Source of the DNA: Mesorhizobium sp. RMAD-H1
GTDB lineage: Bacteria > Pseudomonadota > Alphaproteobacteria > Rhizobiales > Rhizobiaceae
Length of the DNA stretch: 64,000 nt
Direction: 5' to 3'
Assembly: GCF_014191375.1 (NCBI RefSeq)
Contig: NZ_JACHWN010000002.1
Span: 770,504-834,503 of the forward strand
In this document: positions 1-7,614 of the stretch, in pieces
Layout: each line of letters opens with the position of its first letter
How positions within the stretch are numbered: position 1 is the stretch's first letter
Program-made: the position numbers and the translations under genes
The notes under the pieces: generated by a model
What the model was told of the DNA's origin: nothing
What the model saw: the letters and a program-made list of their open reading frames with translations, nothing else
The model's database searches: none

Positions 1-1061
1 ATCGGGAAGAGCAGCGGCGCCGACATCACAATCACCGCCACCGGCGGCAGGAACATGCCCGCCACCAGCAGGAAGACATTGATCAGCCCCATCAGCACCC
101 AGCGGTTGACCTCCATGCTGGCGATGGCCGCGGCGATCGTCTGGGTGATGAAAAGAGACGACAGGGCGAAGGCGAAGAGCTCGGCCGCCGCCATGATCAT
201 CATGATCATCACGCTTTCGCGCATGGCCGAGCCGAAGATGTTGGCGACCGGCCTGATTTTGAACAGCCGATAGGCGATGACGACGACGAGAAGCGTCAGC
301 AAGGCGCCGGCGCCCGCCGCCTCCGACGGTGTGGCGATGCCGCCATAGAGCACATAGAGCGTGCCCGCGATGATCAGCAGGAACGGCAGGATACGGGGCA
401 ATCCCGACAGTTTCTCGCGCAGCGTATAGCGCAGGGCCCGCGTATCGAACTCGTAGCCCTTGCGCTTGCAGTCGATGATCGCCCAGGCCATGAACATGGC
501 CGTCAGCATGATGCCTGGAATGACGCCCGCCATGAACAGCCGGCCGATCGATGTTTCCGTGGCGATGCCATAGACGATCAGCGTCACCGATGGCGGTATG
601 AGGATGCCGAGCGTGCCGCCGGCGGCAATCGAGCCCGTGGCGACCGATGCTGGATAGCCGCGGCGCATCATCTCCGGAATGCCCATCTTGCCGATGGCCG
701 CGCAAGTGGCCGGCGATGATCCGGTCATGCCGGAGAAGATCGCGCACGCTCCGAGATTGGAGAGCACCAGCCCGCCGGGAATCCGGTTCAGCCACCGGTC
801 AAGCGCGGTGTAGAGATCGCCTCCCGCCGGCGACGAGGCTACGGCCGCACCCATCAGCACGAACATCGGGATCGAAACATAGGCGAGATTGGCAATCCCT
901 GCGAACATCGTTTCCGACAGGATGTAGAACATGCCGAACCCGCCCTGCAGGACCAGCGCCAGAATGGCGGAAAGCCCGAGGGCGAAGGCAATCGGCATGC
1001 CGGTGCCGAGGAGGACGAAAAGGCCCGCTATGATGGCAAGGCCGGCCATGGTGGGGCTCAT
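1..1061 (-). CDS. dctM: TRAP transporter large permease (DctM), 3' end cut off
   Basis: Reading the reverse strand from the ATG at 1061 gives about 353 residues of an open, strongly hydrophobic protein that runs off the window edge without a stop. It has the repeated helix pattern of the DctM/IT superfamily, including the stretch AGGTLGILIPPSVTLIVYG that is typical of TRAP large subunits (usual length about 425 residues, so roughly 70 are missing). This subunit forms the membrane channel that moves an organic acid or related solute with sodium. Its start overlaps the small-permease stop (ATGA), so the two are translationally coupled. The substrate cannot be told from the sequence. Confidence 0.93.
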   Translation of the reverse strand, partial: MSPTMAGLAIIAGLFVLLGTGMPIAFALGLSAILALVLQGGFGMFYILSETMFAGIANLAYVSIPMFVLMGAAVASSPAGGDLYTALDRWLNRIPGGLVLSNLGACAIFSGMTGSSPATCAAIGKMGIPEMMRRGYPASVATGSIAAGGTLGILIPPSVTLIVYGIATETSIGRLFMAGVIPGIMLTAMFMAWAIIDCKRKGYEFDTRALRYTLREKLSGLPRILPFLLIIAGTLYVLYGGIATPSEAAGAGALLTLLVVVIAYRLFKIRPVANIFGSAMRESVMIMMIMAAAELFAFALSSLFITQTIAAAIASMEVNRWVLMGLINVFLLVAGMFLPPVAVIVMSAPLLFP

Positions 1062-1618
1062 CGCGGGATCTCCTTCAATGTATGTGCGACGGGAATTTGG
1101 CCGAGTGGATCCGCCCCGGCAGGTTCCGCCACGCCGGAATTGACGAAGAGCTTCAGGATTTCGGCGATATATTGCAGGCACAACATGCCGAAACCGAGCG
1201 GCAGTGCTGCAAGCGGTATCCACAGCGGCGGCGCCCAGACGCTCGCATGCTTCCAGCCGCCGGCCCAGGCGTCGTGGAAATGGATCGAGCTTGCCACCAG
1301 CATCGCCGCGCAGAACAGAAGGCCGAGAAAACTGGCAATGATCCGCAGGCCGCGGCGCGTTTTCCCACCCACCATCATCTCGACGATGTCGACGCCCACA
1401 TGGCCGCCTTTCAGCAGCACATAGGGCGCACCCAGAAAGATTGCGGCGGTTGCCGCGAACACTACGAAATCCGTCTGCCAGATCGTCGCCATGCGAAAGA
1501 CGTAGCGCACCGCGATCATCTGGCAGACGACGAGCATGGCCGCGATGAGAAGCAGCGTCGCCAGCACAGCAAGGGCGCGCGACAGATTGTTCACCACGAG
1601 GATATAGGTCTTCACCAT
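1058..1618 (-). CDS. dctQ: TRAP transporter small permease (DctQ)
   Basis: A 186-residue protein with four predicted membrane segments, the size and layout of the DctQ family. In TRAP systems this subunit holds the large permease and docks the loaded periplasmic protein. I start it at the ATG at 1618 (MVKTYILVV) because a GGGAG ribosome site lies about 8 bases upstream; an in-frame ATG seven codons earlier at 1639 has no good site. It lies between the binding-protein gene (65-base gap) and the large permease (4-base overlap), the usual dctPQM order. Confidence 0.92.
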   Translation of the reverse strand: MVKTYILVVNNLSRALAVLATLLLIAAMLVVCQMIAVRYVFRMATIWQTDFVVFAATAAIFLGAPYVLLKGGHVGVDIVEMMVGGKTRRGLRIIASFLGLLFCAAMLVASSIHFHDAWAGGWKHASVWAPPLWIPLAALPLGFGMLCLQYIAEILKLFVNSGVAEPAGADPLGQIPVAHTLKEIPR

Positions 1619-1683
1619 TGTCAGGCTCCCGTCAGGCATATGGCGGCCGACATGGCTTGCCGGCCGGCCTGCTCATCGGATGA

Positions 1684-2688
1684 TCACTCCACCGCAAGGG
1701 CCTTCTTGATCAGCTCCTCGCCGCCAGGAACCTGCTCGGCGAACTTCTTGTAGGAAGATTCCTTTGCTATCGTGAGCCAGGCGTCATAATCCGCCTTGGA
1801 CATCTCGACGACTTCGACATTGGCCTGCTTGAAGGTGTCGATCAGCTTCTGGTCACCCTTGCGGACTTCCTCGTTGAAGAACATCTCGGCCTTCTCGCCT
1901 GCCGCAAGAATGGCCTTCTGCTGTTCGGGGGTCAGACCGTCGAACACCTTCTTCGACATCAGAACCGGCTCATACATGAACCAGAGCGCGTTCTCGCCCG
2001 GCGCGGTCAGGCATTTCGCCTGCTCGAAAAGCCGGTAGGACACGAAGCTCGCCGACGAGGTGTTTGCGGCGTCGAGTACCCCGGTCTGCATGCCCGTATA
2101 GATTTCCGATGACGGCATGGAGGAAATCGAAGCGCCCGCCGCCGCCAGCATCTCCTCGAAAGCCGGTCCCGCGGCGCGGATCACCTGGCCCTTGATCGTA
2201 TCGGGCGAGGTGATGCAGTCCTTTTTCGAGGCGAAAGCTCCGGAAAGCCAGGCATCGGCAATGACGACCACGCCGGCGTCCTCGATGACTTTCTTGATGT
2301 CCTTCATGAAGTCGGAATCATTGAGCCGCATCGCCCTGTCGAAATTTCCGACCAGCCCCGGCATCAGGGTCGCCGAAAACTGCGGATGCTTGCCCGAGGC
2401 GTAGTCGAGCGGGAAGGACGACATGTCGAGCAGACCGCGTGTCAGCGCATTCCACTGGTCGTTGGGCTTGTAGAGCGACGCGCCGGGAAAGACCTGGATC
2501 TGCAGGTCGACATTGGCCGCCGCGACGTCGCGCGCGATCATCTGCACCATCTCGTCGCGTATGTCGCCCTTCCCTCCCGGGAACTGGTGCGACGCCTTCA
2601 ATATGGTTTGCGCGCCCGCGCCCGATGCGACGACGCAACCGAAGGCGATGCAGGCCGCAGCCTTCAGAACTCTCGTGAAATCTTTCAT
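1684..2688 (-). CDS. dctP: TRAP transporter periplasmic solute-binding protein (DctP)
   Basis: A 334-residue exported protein. The ATG at 2688 follows an AGGGAGGAAACA ribosome site and begins a signal peptide (MKDF, then a hydrophobic core, cleavage probably after AGAQ). The mature part starts ILKASHQFPGGKG and contains a conserved region around NTSSASFV, both typical of DctP-family receptors that capture carboxylates or similar acids for the membrane subunits encoded just downstream. The gene is first in a dctPQM operon and diverges from a GntR regulator that probably controls it. The exact ligand is unknown. Confidence 0.93.
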   Translation of the reverse strand: MKDFTRVLKAAACIAFGCVVASGAGAQTILKASHQFPGGKGDIRDEMVQMIARDVAAANVDLQIQVFPGASLYKPNDQWNALTRGLLDMSSFPLDYASGKHPQFSATLMPGLVGNFDRAMRLNDSDFMKDIKKVIEDAGVVVIADAWLSGAFASKKDCITSPDTIKGQVIRAAGPAFEEMLAAAGASISSMPSSEIYTGMQTGVLDAANTSSASFVSYRLFEQAKCLTAPGENALWFMYEPVLMSKKVFDGLTPEQQKAILAAGEKAEMFFNEEVRKGDQKLIDTFKQANVEVVEMSKADYDAWLTIAKESSYKKFAEQVPGGEELIKKALAVE

Positions 2689-2723
2689 TGTTTCCTCCCT
2701 TACGATCCTGCTCTCCAATCAGG

Positions 2724-2785
2724 ATTGCCAATCGTGCATATATCTTGCACGCAAAGTCAAACATATTGTATGCAAGATTGGCAAT
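2724..2785. promoter_or_regulatory. Likely GntR operator region between dctP and the GntR gene
   Basis: The divergent gap holds nested symmetric elements: ATTGCCAATC (2724-2733) is matched in inverse by GATTGGCAAT (2776-2785). Between them lie TTGCACGCAA (2745-2754) and TTGTATGCAA (2766-2775), whose starts are 21 bp apart, two helical turns. Short TTG-N4-CAA palindromes are plausible sites for FadR-type GntR dimers, so this is a likely autoregulatory operator. Confidence 0.5.
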
Positions 2786-2807
2786 TCTGTATGTGATCGG
2801 AACGGGT

Positions 2808-3473
2808 ATGGCGGAAAACATCGTCCAGGGACTGAGGGACAAGATCGAAAACGGCATCGTCACTGGGCTTTTCGCGCCCGGTGAAAGGCTGGACGAGGTT
2901 CAGCTGGCCAAACGTTTCGGCGTGTCGCGGACGCCTATCCGTGAGGTGCTGATGCAGTTGAGCGCCATCGGGCTTGTCGAAATCCGTCCGCGGCGCGGCG
3001 CGGTCGTCGTCGATCCCGGCCCACAGCGCATTTACGAGATGTTCGAGGTGATGGCCGAGCTCGAAGGCATGGCAGGTGCCCTCGCCGCACGCCGCCACAC
3101 GGAAGAGGACCGCGCTGATCTTCTGGCCGCCCACGCCAAGTGCGAGCAATCAGCAGAAAGCGGCGATACCGACGCCTATTATTATGACAATGAATTGTTC
3201 CACCGCGCCATCTATGCCGCCAGCCACAGCGAGTTTCTTGCGGAACAATGCACTACGCTGCACCGCCGCCTGCGCCCCTACCGGCGGCTGCAGTTGCGTG
3301 TGCGCAACCGCATGAAGACATCGTTCAGCGAGCATACCGGCATTGTCGAGGCGATCCTGGCCGGCGATGCGGAAGCCGCCCGCGCCTTGCTGCGCAGCCA
3401 CATCGCCGTGCAGGGCGACCGCTTCGGCGATCTCGTATCGACGCTTGCCAAGCGGGAGGCGCGCACGGCCTGA
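2808..3473 (+). CDS. GntR family (FadR-type) transcriptional regulator
   Basis: A 221-residue regulator from the ATG at 2808. The N-terminal winged helix-turn-helix is clear (GERLDEVQLAKRFGVSRTPIREVL, shown here as two parts: GERLDEVQLAKRFG and VSRTPIREVL). The C-terminal all-helical FCD ligand domain has the expected His/Asp pattern (DNELFHRAIY, SEHTGIVEAI). Such proteins usually repress a neighbouring catabolic or uptake operon until an organic acid binds. It diverges from dctPQM with palindromes in between, so the TRAP operon is the likely target. A longer in-frame reading from 2688 exists but covers the operator and lacks a ribosome site. Confidence 0.93.
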   Translation: MAENIVQGLRDKIENGIVTGLFAPGERLDEVQLAKRFGVSRTPIREVLMQLSAIGLVEIRPRRGAVVVDPGPQRIYEMFEVMAELEGMAGALAARRHTEEDRADLLAAHAKCEQSAESGDTDAYYYDNELFHRAIYAASHSEFLAEQCTTLHRRLRPYRRLQLRVRNRMKTSFSEHTGIVEAILAGDAEAARALLRSHIAVQGDRFGDLVSTLAKREARTA

Positions 3474-3497
3474 AAGGCCGCCTCCGGCCTCAGTGCG

Positions 3498-5126
3498 TCA
3501 ATGCATCTCCATCTGCGTCTTGTGGGCGGTGATCGCCTGCGGCGGGATGGTCTGCCGCTCGATCATGCGGTGCACCCGCGGATCGGCGGGGCCGCGGTGC
3601 AGTGACCGGATCCGGTCGCTGACCTCCGCATCCGCCTGCGTCCGCCGCTGGTTGTGGCGCACATATTCCACCCATGTCGGCGTGTGGTAGCTCTCCGTCC
3701 ATATCTCCGGATTTTCCAGATCCCGCATCAGCGCCCACTGCCCTGCCCCGTCCCGGATGCGGATGCGCCGCCGCTCCGCCATCGCGGCGAGGAATGCGGG
3801 CACGTCCTCCTCCGCGATATTGTAGTCGATCATGATGACGATCGGTCCGCTGCGCGGCTGCAGGTCCAGCCGCAGGAGCGGTTCGCTGAAACGGTTGAGC
3901 GGATCGAGATTGAGGGACGTGAATTCGGGCAACGCAAAGCGCAGGCCCAGCGCGGCGCCCAGCAGCATCAGCACGCCGGATGCAAACAGCGCATTGTCCG
4001 CGCCATATTGCTCGGCCGCCAGACCCCACATCCAGCTGCCGCCGGCAATGCCGGCAAAGGTCATCGTCTGGGAGAGCGACATGGCGCGTCCCACCACCCA
4101 GCGTGGGGTCGAAAGCTGCACGGTCATGTTGAAGAGCGAAAGCGCGAGCACCCAGCAGGCGCCCGAGATCAGCAGGGCGGCATTGGTCGACCAGACATTG
4201 TTGCTGAAGCCGATGATGCCGGCGCTGACCGCGAACCCGAGAAAGGCCCACCGCGCTACCCCTTCGCTCGACAGGATCTCCCGCATCCGGCCGCTGAGCA
4301 GCGCGCCGCCGATCGCCCCGACCCCGAATGAGCCGAGCATGACGCCGTAGACGAGCGGCCCGCCGCCCACGAGATCACGCGCCACGAAAGGCAGCAGCGC
4401 CAGCACCGCGCTCGCGGCGAGGCCGAAGAAGAAGCCGCGGAACACCACCTTTCCGATATTGGGCGACATCGCGACATAGCGCAGGCCGGCTCCGATGGCC
4501 CGCCCCAGCGTCTCCCGCGGCAATGTGCTCGGCGCAATGCTGGGCCGCCAGCGCGCGAGCGCGAAAATAATGGCGAAATAGCTCATCGTATTGACGGCAA
4601 AGGCCGCTGCTGCCCCGGCCGCCGCCACGATCATGCCGCCGATCGCCGGCCCCACGCTGCGCGTGATGTTGAAGCCCATGCTGTTGAGCGCGACCGCGCC
4701 GGCGACATCGTCGCGCGGCACCAGATCGCCCACCGAGGCCTGCCACGACGGGTTGTTGAGCGCCGTCCCGCAGCCGAGCAGGAAGGTGAACGCCAGGAGG
4801 AGCCAGGGCGTGATCAGCCCGAGATAGGCGAAAACCGTCATCAGGGCCGAGACCCCCAGCATGAAGCTCTGGGCGACGAGCATGATCCGGCGCCGGTCGA
4901 AATTGTCGGCGAGCGCGCCCGAAACGAGGGAGAACAGCATGATGGGCAAAGCCGTGGAGGCCTGCACCAGCGCCACCATATTCACCGAATTGGAGATGGA
5001 CGTCATCATCCAGGCAGCGCCCACAGACTGGATCAGGCCGCCGAAATTGGACGCAAGGCTCGCGATCCAGATGGTACGGAACATGTCATGTCTGAACGGA
5101 GCCAGTGGCGATCTTCGGTCCGGCAC
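3498..5126 (-). CDS. MFS transporter, EntS/MFS_3-type exporter
   Basis: A 542-residue membrane protein with about 12 helices and the loop motif GALADNFDRRR after helix 2, typical of the major facilitator superfamily. The fold and the phrase PSWQASVGDLVPR match the MFS_3 group that includes the enterobactin exporter EntS. The last 130 or so residues, after the membrane part, form a soluble tail resembling a small alpha/beta barrel (HTPTWVEYVRHNQRRTQAD), which is usual for the long members of this group. I prefer the GTG at 5126 as start; an ATG at 5306 would add 60 residues of poor composition. The substrate is unknown. Confidence 0.88.
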   Translation of the reverse strand: MPDRRSPLAPFRHDMFRTIWIASLASNFGGLIQSVGAAWMMTSISNSVNMVALVQASTALPIMLFSLVSGALADNFDRRRIMLVAQSFMLGVSALMTVFAYLGLITPWLLLAFTFLLGCGTALNNPSWQASVGDLVPRDDVAGAVALNSMGFNITRSVGPAIGGMIVAAAGAAAAFAVNTMSYFAIIFALARWRPSIAPSTLPRETLGRAIGAGLRYVAMSPNIGKVVFRGFFFGLAASAVLALLPFVARDLVGGGPLVYGVMLGSFGVGAIGGALLSGRMREILSSEGVARWAFLGFAVSAGIIGFSNNVWSTNAALLISGACWVLALSLFNMTVQLSTPRWVVGRAMSLSQTMTFAGIAGGSWMWGLAAEQYGADNALFASGVLMLLGAALGLRFALPEFTSLNLDPLNRFSEPLLRLDLQPRSGPIVIMIDYNIAEEDVPAFLAAMAERRRIRIRDGAGQWALMRDLENPEIWTESYHTPTWVEYVRHNQRRTQADAEVSDRIRSLHRGPADPRVHRMIERQTIPPQAITAHKTQMEMH

Positions 5127-5295
5127 GCTGTCGTCTCTTTGATGAAGAAATGTTTCGAATCTTAGCCGCGAACAGACACAGTTATAGTTCGCATGATGGG
5201 CAAAGCCAGTGAGCCACTCACGCAGCCGTTCAATTTTTAAGAACCGGCCTTGCGGCGCCGTGTCCTGCCCCATGCAGGAGAGCCTGAGCCGCCAA

Positions 5296-5320
5296 GGAAC
5301 GAACATGCCCTCCTGCCGTT
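5296..5320 (+). promoter_or_regulatory. EcfG-type general stress promoter
   Basis: GGAAC at 5296-5300 is followed after 16 bases by CGTT (TT at 5319-5320). This fits the alphaproteobacterial EcfG/RpoE2 consensus, including the less common CG. It lies about 30 bases before the PRC-barrel gene. Confidence 0.55.
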
Positions 5321-5350
5321 AGAATCGAAAACAATCCGGAGGATCCTGCC

Positions 5351-6097
5351 ATGCTGTGGAATGCATCCAATCTGACCGGCTACGCAATCGAGGCCACCGA
5401 CGGCTCGATCGGCTCCGTGGTCGATTTTCTCTTCGACGACCGGGAATGGACGATCCGCTGGCTCGTGGTGGATACGGGGATTTGGCTGAGCGGCAGAAAG
5501 GTCCTCCTCCCGCCGCAGGCGGTCGCCACGCCCGAGGTGCCGCAGCGGGCGATTCCCGCAAATGTGACGATGCAGCAGGTGAAGGACAGCCCGGAGATCG
5601 ATACGGATGCGCCTGTTTCGCGCCACCACGAAGGCAGTCTGTATGGTCATTACGGCTGGGAGCCCTACTGGGTCGGATATCCGCCGGTCGGCGCGGGGTT
5701 GGCCCCTATCCCGCAGCCGGTCGAGACGACCCCGCCCATCACCGGAGAGGACGAGGCCGACGAGGGAGACCCCCATCTGCGCTCCACAGGAGAGGTCACC
5801 GGCTACTATATCCGGGCAAAGGACGGCGACATCGGCCATGTCGAGGAATTCCTGATCGATTCCGACAATTGGACGATCCGCTATATCGTCGTCGACACCA
5901 GGAACTGGTGGCCGGGAAAGAAGGTCCTGATCGCCCCGCGCGCGGTGACCAGCGTCGACTGGGCGGAAGAAACGGTGGATGTGGAGCTCACACGCGATCA
6001 GGTCAAGAATGCCCCCGAATACGACCCGACGCAGGCCGTCAGCCGTCTCTACGAGGAGCGCTATCACGGCTATTACGGATATCCGCGCTATTGGTGA
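5351..6097 (+). CDS. Protein with two PRC-barrel domains
   Basis: A 248-residue soluble protein with two related halves. Residues about 4-60 (LTGYAIEATDGSIGSVVDF ... WTIRWLVVDT) and about 140-200 (VTGYYIRAKDGDIGHVEEF ... WTIRYIVVDT) are each a PRC-barrel, a small beta-barrel first described in the photosynthetic reaction centre H subunit and in RimM. A Pro-rich linker joins them and the end is Tyr/Gly-rich. Stand-alone double PRC proteins are common stress-induced proteins in rhizobia, and the EcfG-type promoter just upstream agrees. There is no signal peptide. The molecular role is unknown. Confidence 0.9.
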   Translation: MLWNASNLTGYAIEATDGSIGSVVDFLFDDREWTIRWLVVDTGIWLSGRKVLLPPQAVATPEVPQRAIPANVTMQQVKDSPEIDTDAPVSRHHEGSLYGHYGWEPYWVGYPPVGAGLAPIPQPVETTPPITGEDEADEGDPHLRSTGEVTGYYIRAKDGDIGHVEEFLIDSDNWTIRYIVVDTRNWWPGKKVLIAPRAVTSVDWAEETVDVELTRDQVKNAPEYDPTQAVSRLYEERYHGYYGYPRYW

Positions 6098-6225
6098 TGA
6101 ATCACGGAAACGACTGTCAATTTCATCGATGGCCGTTCGATCCGCCATGCAATCTGTGGTATGCAGACCTGCCTCTTCATGAGGAGAGCCGATCCGATTC
6201 CCGCCGATAGACAGGAAATGACGTG

Positions 6226-7614
6226 ATGGCCCAGAAACCGAAAGCGCCAGCCCCGGCAGCGGCAAGAAGCCGAGCGCGTCCATCCAGGGCCGCGGCTTCC
6301 GCTTCCACGGCGAGCGGAAGGGAAGGTCCCGCCGGCCGGCCGGTCTATCTCGTCGACGGCACGCGGACGCCCTTCCTGCGCGCCCGGGGCAAGCCGGGCC
6401 CCTTCACCCCGGTCGATCTCGCGGTCCAGTGCGGACGGCCGCTGCTCGCCCGCCAGCCTTTTCCTCCCGAAACCTTCGACATGGTCATCCTCGGCTGCGT
6501 CAACGTGATCGCCGACGAGATGAACCCGGCGCGCGTCGCCGCCCTTCGCCTCGGCATGGGCGCGGCGATGCCGGCCTTCACCGTCCAGATCAATTGCGGC
6601 TCGGGCATGCAGTCGATCGACACCGCCTTCCGCATGATCGAACTCGGCAAGGCGGACGTGATCCTCGCCGGGGGCGCGGAAGCCCTGTCGCATTCGCCGC
6701 TGGTGCTGAGCCAGGAGGCGACCAAATGGTTCGCCCGCTTTGCGACGGAAAAGACCGCCTGGGGCAGGACCGCCGCGCTGGCCGCGTTCCGCCCGGACAT
6801 GGCAAAGCCCGTGATCGGGCTGGAACGCGGGCTGACCGACCCCATGACGGAGCTCAATATGGGCCAGACGGCGGAGGTGATCGGCCATCTCTTCGGCATC
6901 ACCCGTAAAGCCGCCGACGCCTATGCGCTGGAAAGCCACCTGCGGCTGTCCCAAGCACATAAGGAAGGCTTTCTCGACGGCGAGCTGATCCCGGCGGTGA
7001 GCCGCGACGGAACCCTGTACGATCACGACGACGGCGTGCGGCCGGACACCTCGATGGAGAAGCTGGCAAGCCTCAAGCCTGTCTTCGAAAAGCCCTATGG
7101 CAATGTCACCGCCGGCAATTCCTCCCAGATCACCGACGGCGCCTCCTGGGTCATCCTCGCCTCCGAGGAGGCGGTGAAGAGGCACAAGCTCAGGCCGCTC
7201 GCCCGCATCGTCGATGCCGAGTGGTCGGCGCTCGATCCCTCCATCATGGGCCTCGGGCCGACCCTTTGCTGCACCGCTCTCCTGAAGCGCCGGGGTCTCA
7301 CCCGTGAAGATATCGACCTCTGGGAGTTGAACGAGGCCTTCGCCGCGCAGGTGCTGGCCTGTCTCGCCGCATGGGAGGACGAGGAATATTGTCGAGATGT
7401 GCTGGGTCTCGACGGCGTCTTCGGCCCGATCGATCGCGACCGGCTCAATGTTGATGGCGGGGCGATCAGCCTTGGCCATCCCGTCGGCGCGAGCGGCAAC
7501 CGCATCGTGCTCCATCTCGTCAACGCCATGCGCCGGCTCGGCCTCAAGCGTGGCATGGCCACCGAGTGCATCGGCGGCGGCCAGGGCGGCGCCATGCTTC
7601 TGGAGGTCGTCTGA
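6226..7614 (+). CDS. Acetyl-CoA acyltransferase (thiolase) of fatty acid oxidation
   Basis: A 462-residue thiolase. The active-site Cys is in INCGSGMQSID, the catalytic His in DGGAISLGHPVGASGNR, and the second Cys in ECIGGGQGGAML, so all three catalytic motifs are present. The first 40 or so residues are a low-complexity Ala/Pro/Arg extension before the family fold starts at VYLVDGTRTPFLR. I use the ATG at 6226 rather than the GTG directly before it. It cleaves 3-ketoacyl-CoA in beta-oxidation. The stop overlaps the start of the next gene by one base (TGATG), and together they form an FadI/FadJ- or FadA/FadB-like pair. Confidence 0.93.
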   Translation: MAQKPKAPAPAAARSRARPSRAAASASTASGREGPAGRPVYLVDGTRTPFLRARGKPGPFTPVDLAVQCGRPLLARQPFPPETFDMVILGCVNVIADEMNPARVAALRLGMGAAMPAFTVQINCGSGMQSIDTAFRMIELGKADVILAGGAEALSHSPLVLSQEATKWFARFATEKTAWGRTAALAAFRPDMAKPVIGLERGLTDPMTELNMGQTAEVIGHLFGITRKAADAYALESHLRLSQAHKEGFLDGELIPAVSRDGTLYDHDDGVRPDTSMEKLASLKPVFEKPYGNVTAGNSSQITDGASWVILASEEAVKRHKLRPLARIVDAEWSALDPSIMGLGPTLCCTALLKRRGLTREDIDLWELNEAFAAQVLACLAAWEDEEYCRDVLGLDGVFGPIDRDRLNVDGGAISLGHPVGASGNRIVLHLVNAMRRLGLKRGMATECIGGGQGGAMLLEVV

